Shown here piece by piece: positions 57,727 to 64,000 of a stretch of DNA of 64,000 nt. The stretch's first letter is position 1; every line of letters begins with the position of its first letter. Below the pieces are notes generated by a model that saw only the letters and a program-made list of their open reading frames with translations, was not told the origin of the DNA and made no database searches. A program made the position numbers and the translations under genes. The DNA is taken from contig CM018604.1 in assembly GCA_009192285.1 (NCBI GenBank), forward strand, positions 3,410,001-3,474,000. The letters run 5' to 3'. Source of the stretch: Morchella semilibera. Its lineage: Eukaryota > Ascomycota > Pezizomycetes > Pezizales > Morchellaceae.

Positions 57727-58089
57727 ATGGCCACAACCTCATTTTTTACTCTCTTCCCTTCCCAGAAGGGTGAGCTCGGTGAATGGAGAATATGTTTTCA
57801 GCTCGATCCCGGAGATCTAGATTATTCTGAGGGACCGCCGGGGGGATCTCGTGCTCTCCAGCGAGACCTAGAGTGCTCTATTATGTCTCATATGCAAGAC
57901 CCCGCAACTATGAAGCTGATGCTTTACCCTTGTGCTCCCCGAATAACCTCTGGTTCGTGGAAAATTCTAAAGTTGATTATATTATATACCTGGGAGCCGG
58001 GTATACAATCTGGGAGCGGTGGAAGTAACGAATTTGTCCGCCAGGTGTCTACTGGCTTTAATACCCGTCGGTGGTATCTCATATGCTGA
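57727..58089 (+). CDS. Possible hypothetical protein between coiled-coil genes C and D
   Basis: The open frame is longer, but its first ATG is at 57727, leaving 120 residues. Segments such as MATTSFFTLFPSQKGELGEW and IMSHMQDPATMKLMLYPC look protein-like, and the base composition fits neighbouring genes, but no domain or relative is recognised. It may be a chance frame. Confidence 0.22.
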   Translation: MATTSFFTLFPSQKGELGEWRICFQLDPGDLDYSEGPPGGSRALQRDLECSIMSHMQDPATMKLMLYPCAPRITSGSWKILKLIILYTWEPGIQSGSGGSNEFVRQVSTGFNTRRWYLIC

Positions 58090-58387
58090 TACGACGTTAT
58101 ACCCCAATAGACCTCGGGTCGATTAGCTTTTTACAAAGGCGGGAATAGCAAGGCTCATATGTTATCACTCGACGTCCAGGTCTACGCTACCGATGGTCAT
58201 TATTTATTGTCTTCATTGATGATAGCGGTCCTTCTTGGAAACTCCTGTTGATAGAATAAATAATTTTATTCTATCTTCATATTCTCATTTCTTCTAACCC
58301 TCTCTCTACCTACTCTAACACTATCAAACTTTGTCCTTCCTATCCAATCTTGTCTCCTCCACAAACGTTCCACTAACACCCAACCAA
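58090..58387. other. Short spacer, pyrimidine-rich
   Basis: C/T-rich sequence just downstream of gene D. Nothing else is visible. Confidence 0.4.
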
Positions 58388-58780
58388 TCAGCTTCGAGCA
58401 GAGGAGGCACGGTCTAAACCCGCCATGCGCCCTTCAAGTTGGCTTCTCTCTTTCGAATAATTCTTAAACACAAGTCTTCTCAACCTATAGGTGCGTAGCT
58501 TCAGCCACAGTTTTTTTGACGCCTCCGGGAGTGGCACTCTTTGGTCGCAAAGCCTTTTCTTCTCGGCCAATAGGTATGCATTTCTGGTCCTCCATCGTTC
58601 CACGTCATCGTCCGCTTCAACTTGCGCATCATTGCCTCTAATTACGGCCTCTAGTCCATCGATCTCAATCTCGAGCTTCCGCCTATTTTGGAAGGCTTGG
58701 TCCTCGGCTTGCTCGGCTTCGAGACCGGAGATGCGCCGGTTGAGGTAGCGGATAGCGATGGCATTCATGAGATGTGGCAT
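58388..58780 (-). CDS. Small coiled-coil protein D, family 1 (130 residues)
   Basis: ATG at 58780. MNAIAIRYLNRRISGLEAEQ, then AEDQAFQ, an acidic helix (IEIDGLEAVIRGND), then VERWRTRNAYLLAEKKRL, DQRVPLPEASKKLWLKL and RTYRLRRLVFKNY, with a basic-acidic tail. The motif order matches B and C exactly. The frame is uninterrupted. A CTATAAAT box lies about 170 bases upstream. Its leader, like those of B and C, is not obviously similar in sequence to its relatives, so the duplications are not recent. Confidence 0.74.
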   Translation of the reverse strand: MPHLMNAIAIRYLNRRISGLEAEQAEDQAFQNRRKLEIEIDGLEAVIRGNDAQVEADDDVERWRTRNAYLLAEKKRLCDQRVPLPEASKKLWLKLRTYRLRRLVFKNYSKERSQLEGRMAGLDRASSARS

Positions 58781-58948
58781 TTTGGAGTAGTGTCGTTATG
58801 GCAATTGAGTGAAGCTAGCCTTGTTGCTTGTGATTGGTAATGCGTGGCTTTGGTTGCTGGTGGTGTGGGGGAGTGGTGGCAGAGTCAAGTGCTGGTTGCT
58901 TATAACACTGAGGTGTGTGATACTCTAAATGACGGTGGTTATGCCGAC

Positions 58949-58956
58949 ATTTATAG
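58949..58956 (-). promoter_or_regulatory. TATA box of small coiled-coil gene D
   Basis: CTATAAAT on the minus strand, about 170 bases upstream of the ATG at 58780. Confidence 0.45.
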
Positions 58957-60344
58957 AGGCTGTACTTGAAAGAATTATATTCTTGATTCCAGAGGCATGA
59001 AAAAGGTGGGGGTTGGCTGTCAACTTGGCCTTAAGGTTCAAATCTACTTCACGGGAGTATGAATCAGTAACATTTGAATACCTCAACCCAAGGGATAACC
59101 TGGCAATTCATACCTTTCAATCCCACTCCCCACACCTCCGGGGTAATGTCGCACAACATATCGGGTTCTTGACATTGTCTAGGGAGGAAATGAGGCTCCC
59201 TGATCTTGATGTAGAGTAAAGTCCGTACGTGATTACATTCATAGAGTATCGGGAGTGTTGAGACTACAAGACGTAATGTAATCTCACCTAAGACTAGTTA
59301 AAATAAGGCTAAAGACGGAGCGTGGTCCAAAGCTAAATCCAAGTCATAAGCTCAACATGTTATTTAAATTAATGCTCTCAAGTGTCTGCACTAACCTCTC
59401 CCTCTACCCTATATACAAGGGGAAAATCAAACACCCTAAAGCAAATATTACTCCATTTTTAACCGGGTAGAATAAGAGAACGTTGCGACACGCAATACCA
59501 ACGAAAAGAAAAGAGTAGCGAGGGTCAATAACCGTTTTTTCGACCAGGAGTAAGAAATTATCTGTGCTCTCAAGCGGCTGGAGACCAGTTGGCGGACTGT
59601 GGAGGGGCCGCATGAGTCGCTTGCTTAGTTGTATGCTGCTATCGATATCTTGTCGGTGGAGCCTAGAGAATAAATCATAGCCAATATGGTGGGGGCGGGG
59701 TAAGACATATTGTGAATAGTGGTTGCTGCAAGCAGATAGCAGAGTGAGGTGTGGGAAAGAAGAACACGTTGGTACAGACCTAGGCCCGTACCCAGCCCTC
59801 CTACCTGACGTCTCGTGTTTATGCAGTCGATTGGTTACCCTTCCGAGACGACAAAATATCTCACACCGGGTAATATTTTTTCCCTACTTTAAAGCTTAAT
59901 GACCATAAGACAAACCCAAGACCGTGCAAGCCACAGCGACCTAACCTCTGACAGCGAGATTCCCACTCATGTGCGGCCGGCAACCACTGAGCCTTCCCAC
60001 CCAGGTCCCACTTCACTTTGATGGGGTGTTAAACATTAACACGGACATACGGACACACCTACACCTATATATTCACACGGGATAAGTGGCTCCGATTCCG
60101 TCTATTCCCTCAACTACGCTGGTCAGGCTTTGAAGGCTATTTCGGGGGTGACATAATTTCTGGATCCATTACCTGAAGCATCAATAGTTGGTTCCACCAT
60201 TTCCGCTGTGAGCTGCACCGGGATCAGGTATTTGTGTTCCCGTCCCCCGCCGTCACCATACATCCCCAAAGATGTCGGAGCCATGTCTAGTCCCTCCGGC
60301 ACACTAACAACCTACAAACCCCCCCAAGAAGCAATATAAAACAT
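58957..60344. other. Gene-free stretch
   Basis: About 1.4 kb with no supported gene or repeat. Confidence 0.45.
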
Positions 60345-60640
60345 GTCTCCTTGTAATAAAACGGTCAAGGTAGGTAGCTTCATGCGCCCTCCAATATTTG
60401 CAATTGACTATTTCCCTTTGTTTTCCACTCTTTGAAATGAGTGGGGCAGTCGGGCCTTTGCTGATCAAGATGTTAGTGGCTTCGAATCCCGGTTTTAAAT
60501 CATGACTGCTCACTCGGACTTTCTTTCTTTCGCAAATGTCTTTTAGCGAGTTCTCTGTTATGCACAAGGCATACCCGAACCCACTCACCCATTCTCCCTT
60601 TTCTTCTCTCTTTCAAACGATCCCGCAAGCCGCCAAACCC
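60345..60640 (+). repeat. SINE-like element, copy 5 (best copy)
   Basis: TTGTAATAAAACGGTCAAGG head, ATGCGCCC, CAATTGACTATTTCCC inverted segment, GAGTGGGGCAGTCGGGCC, TTTGCTGATCAAGATGTT, then the B-box GGCTTCGAATCCCG, GACTGCTCACTCGGAC, TCTTTTAGCGAGTTCTCTG and a C/T-rich tail leading into C and A runs. The B-box is close to the pol III consensus GGTTCGANTCC, so a tRNA-derived origin is likely. Confidence 0.72.
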
Positions 60641-60692
60641 CCCCCCCCCCGCGCCCCCCCCCCCCCCCCAAAAAAAAAAAAGAAAAAAAGAA
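60637..60692. repeat. Homopolymer tract (C then A runs)
   Basis: Two long C runs separated by GCG, followed by an A run and A-rich sequence. It may be the drifted tail of the SINE-like copy just before it. Confidence 0.8.
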
Positions 60693-61423
60693 ACTGTATA
60701 AAAGCCAAGAAGCTACTTTCCCAGAGAAAACACCGCCAGTCGTTAAATGAATTGCCAATCCCCGCCACTCGGCAGTACTTAGGACCATCATCATACGGAC
60801 TTAAGGCTGTTTCTTTTTTGTGAATTCGTGAGGCGGGAGTATGCATACATTATAGCCATGAAGCGAATGTATGGGCCCGGATACGCCTCGCAGGTATGCA
60901 CATGTCAAATGTAGTCAATTTCTAACCATACCCTCAACCCAGACCAGTATCATCTGGCCCTGGCCCTGAATGGATTCCATGAGCACTTAGATGTATATTT
61001 AATTTTTAATCATAATAAAACGTTCTAAACCTACACATTAATGTCTATGGGTATCAAGAGTCTCGGGAACAGCATTTACACTATGTTTTGGTGCTCGGAA
61101 TCCTATGGGCCCCAAAGTAATGATGTGACAATGTTCTTTCTACTTACCTCCTCGCCCCCCCACACACGTTTACACAGCACGAAAGAGGTGGTTACATGAG
61201 CCACTCGGATATTTGGTCTATTTTCGTAGTTTCTCTAACCTCTCGAAGCTATCCTGTAACCAAAAAACTCTTCACCTCAGGCATCAACTGATATGGGGTT
61301 ATTCCCTATACAAGCCCATCAAGCCGCGCCCAGCCCCATCTGATTCTAACCTACAAGTACTCAAAATCCCAACAATTGAGAATCACAACGTTACAAAAGT
61401 TATAAATCCCCGCATCTTTACCA
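60693..61423. other. Gene-free spacer
   Basis: No gene or repeat recognised between the SINE-like copy and the 588-residue gene. Confidence 0.45.
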
Positions 61424-63258
61424 TCACGCAAAGAAAGGTGCAATACTAAGCCTCGGCTGGTCAACTGGTATTCCAGCCTGCATTCCGGTGTCTTTGAATT
61501 TGGACCAAAATTCTCCAGTGTGAGGATTTACCACACCAACTATCAGCTTCACCAGCTCCCTCTGCTTCTCAGCGAACAGACTCATTTTCTCATCAAGCTT
61601 AACCAATAACGACTTCACATCGCCACTATTTTCCTCCATTCTTACATACAGTCTTTTTGCCCCCAGGCTAGTATAGGCGTTGCCGTCAAACCTTGACAAG
61701 GTGAGATTATCGTCAAATATCTGTCTTACCAAGCGTTTCAAAAGACGATCATGTACTTTGATGTACTCGTAGATCTTGTCCAACTCATTCAAATGTCCAT
61801 CGAACGCTTCATCTGAGTAGAGTGGCATGGGAGGAGGTACGTCCTCGTCGTCTTCGCTAGCATATGATGATTCTGATGGTAATGATTCCTCTGGAAAAGA
61901 TTCAGGTGATGCCCTTGAGGTTACTGCATTGCTATCCTCCTCATCCTCATTATCAGCATCCTCCAGTTCATATTCACCATCCTCATCCTCAGCACTACCC
62001 CCCTCATCCGGCTTGACACCCCTTTCCTCCGAGGCTGATATAGATGAGGAATCTCTGTCCACCGGGGGAGACTGGTTGCCTTGATCACCCGCCTCACTCT
62101 CTCTTCCAGGTATCTGAGATTTCTGTAATTCCTTCACTTCCAGATGAAGAGAGACAGCGTCCGCATCACCCCGGTAACGTTTTCTGTTATCATAACAAAG
62201 TAGCCTCCTCTTCAGTAGCTGGGACTGACTCAGTTCAGAGTTGATAGGTACTAGCTGCAATGATTCTTCCTTGAAACTTCGATGAAGTACGGTACCACCT
62301 AGCATATTCCCATATCTCCCGACTTCTTCATAGGAAAAGAACAAATCATGTTCATTTCTGATATACACCATCGTTGACCCCGCCGGATTGGAGCTAGCAG
62401 TTTTGTGAATTCTTGCCCTTGAGCCCCCTGCTATGCACTCCGCAACGCTTGACGAGCGCTTCTGCTCTAGAGAGATATTCTCTACAAACGCCCCATATTC
62501 TTTTCTCAACGCTCTGCCGACCTCCCCCATTACTGGCGGATTTTTTCCAACCCCCTTCATTGTCGTGGAGTGTAGTCCGTAATCTTCTGTGGGAGGCAGG
62601 AGTGGTTGACACAAATCGGTCCCCAAAGGTTGCGGCTCGCTGACTTTATCTGTTGAGGCTACTCCATGCATTGAGGTATCCTTGCCCCCGTTGTCCTTCA
62701 ACCATCCTCCGATCACATCCGCAACCAGGGATTCGGTGGACTCGCGCCTCTCTCGCTGACTTAAGGAAATTCTCTCTAAGGCTACATTATCATCCGTTAA
62801 TAACGCTGCGTAACTCCTCTCCATGAGAGTTGGACATGATAACCCCAGGGCCTCTATAGGTTCTGATCCTGTTTGCCTTTGTATAGAAGTACCTGCGGGA
62901 CCTTGGAAGCCTTGATCTTCGGTATCGTCGGTAGTCTCCTCTGCCGTTGAAGGCAATAGTAATGTCGATCCGGCCAAGTAGTCCCCAGTTGTTCTTCTGA
63001 TATGCGAGCTGTCTTCACTTGTTTGTAATTCTGGTAGAGATGATTCTTTTGTAGCACTATTTGTTTGGTACACATTCCCTGTCAACCACCATTCCTGTTA
63101 CTTCCAACTTTGATGGGTACTTACCTGATGTCTCCTTTATCTATGCCAGGCTGCTCCTCTGTCGTCCCCATTTTATTCATAGGAAATCCCTCAGTTACTG
63201 ACTGTGGTTCTCCTTTTTCTGTAATATGTTCTGCCGTGTTCTGCTTGGATGCAGCCAT
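61424..63258 (-). CDS. Hypothetical acidic 588-residue protein
   Basis: Two exons, 63125-63258 and 61424-63056, joined across a 68-bp intron with a GTAAGT donor and an AATAG acceptor. A nearer acceptor (GACAG) would break the frame, so this one was chosen, and it gives 588 residues from MAASKQNTAEH. The N-terminal 330 residues are Ser/Thr/Glu-rich and mostly disordered, with scattered ordered segments (TMVYIRNEHDLFFSYEEVGR). Next comes a strongly acidic stretch (EDEDGEYELEDADNEDEE), then a C-terminal ordered helical region of about 125 residues (LNELDKIYEYIKVHDRLLKR, then LLVKLDEKMSLFAEKQREL). No family recognised. Nuclear chaperone-like or viral-like roles are only possibilities suggested by the acidity. 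Confidence 0.66.
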
Positions 63259-64000
63259 AGTCGTATATTCTTACAATATAAGGAGTAACAAAGCAATAAT
63301 ATGTGTGGATTGGTCGTGTCTAGGACTCACTGAATCTGAGATAAATCTTTCTCGTGGTTGGGGCCTGGATAGCTGACAGGTGTTGTTCCGGAATTGAAAG
63401 TTGTTGCTTGTCTGTAGTTTGGTGTTGTCCTCTAGATGAGAGGAGGACACTCTGCGCCGATAAGGTTAAGCTAGTGTTGCGAGGCACTAAGCCTACAGCT
63501 CCGCACTGTGGTTCGGCGATCCTCATCCCATGCGGTTGTGGGGAAATATGCTATATCCTTTAGATGTACCCATATTGCGCGAGGTACACGGGTGGGGAAA
63601 ATGTAACTACGTTGGCGTATATCCTCTACGGATAAGAATAAACATGACTTACATACCCGCGGCGCCGCCCACGCTTATCTACATATACATATATGTACAT
63701 GTAGGCTGCTGCCCACAATGCATACCCCCCGTGTACCTCCCCGTTACAGATGTCACGGTAGTGAGTGCACCGCATCGGTGAACCTGTCCCGCTCCGACCT
63801 ACTGCTACGTACTCCACATGTAAGTACAAGTAAATATTACATAGACTCTAAACCCTTTACGTACGCAGTTAACCCCCGTATTTATTAAGGATTTGGGACC
63901 CGATATCTTGCAAAGGTCAGTTACTGCTAATTAGTGAATCTCCGTTTTTGCGCATTGTAATGTGAAAGCGCCATTTCCTCTCTGGTTCGATGTTCTCCCT
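63259..64000. other. Gene-free end of window
   Basis: No gene supported. Contains TACATGTA-type short palindromes near 63680-63700. Confidence 0.4.

Overview
The window looks like a gene-poor, repeat-rich stretch of a filamentous ascomycete nuclear genome. The signs are short introns (about 49-68 bp) with GTAAGT/GTATGT donors and CTAAC-type branch sites, a Gtr2/RagC relative, Ty3/Gypsy and hAT elements, a SINE-like family, and long gene-free tracts. A truffle-like or other Pezizales genome would fit, but that placement is inference from the overall style and nothing here proves it.

Layout. 0-2.4 kb: two minus-strand genes encoding divergent paralogs that share an N-terminal 'PAD' domain. 5.6-6.3 kb: a two-exon gene for a membrane-anchored double-psi beta-barrel protein. 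6.3-13.1 kb: essentially empty. 13.1-15.1 kb: a disordered Pro/Arg-rich protein and a small helical protein with a strong TATA box. 19.9-21.4 kb: a multi-exon GTR2 (RagC GTPase) pseudogene. 21.7-22.3 kb: a degenerate minisatellite whose core recurs in the opposite orientation at 30.6-30.8 kb. 26.1-28.2 kb: a stand-alone uninterrupted Gag-like reading frame. 31.5-33.8 kb: a hAT transposase gene readable through two introns. 34.3-36.4 kb: two more small helical proteins. 38.2-45.6 kb: a Ty3/Gypsy LTR element with apparently identical 393-bp LTRs and a 5-bp target-site duplication, so a very recent insertion. 46.4-48.9 kb: a three-exon gene for a 797-residue coiled-coil protein with three 25-residue repeats. 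52.2-58.8 kb: four related small coiled-coil proteins in a loose cluster. 61.4-63.3 kb: a two-exon gene for an acidic 588-residue protein.

The least explained material is the set of small (114-138 residue) helical proteins. Family 1 (52.2, 55.7, 57.2 and 58.8 kb) shares a clear residue pattern. Family 2 (14.6, 34.3 and 36.0 kb) is looser. Six of the seven have a TATA-like box about 40-200 bp upstream of the ATG, and all lie among mobile elements, like an expanding lineage-specific family. I recognise no function for them. Of all the genes only the GTPase relative, the beta-barrel protein and the mobile-element proteins match families I can name. All exon joins were worked out by hand from splice signals and reading frame, and no transcript evidence was available.
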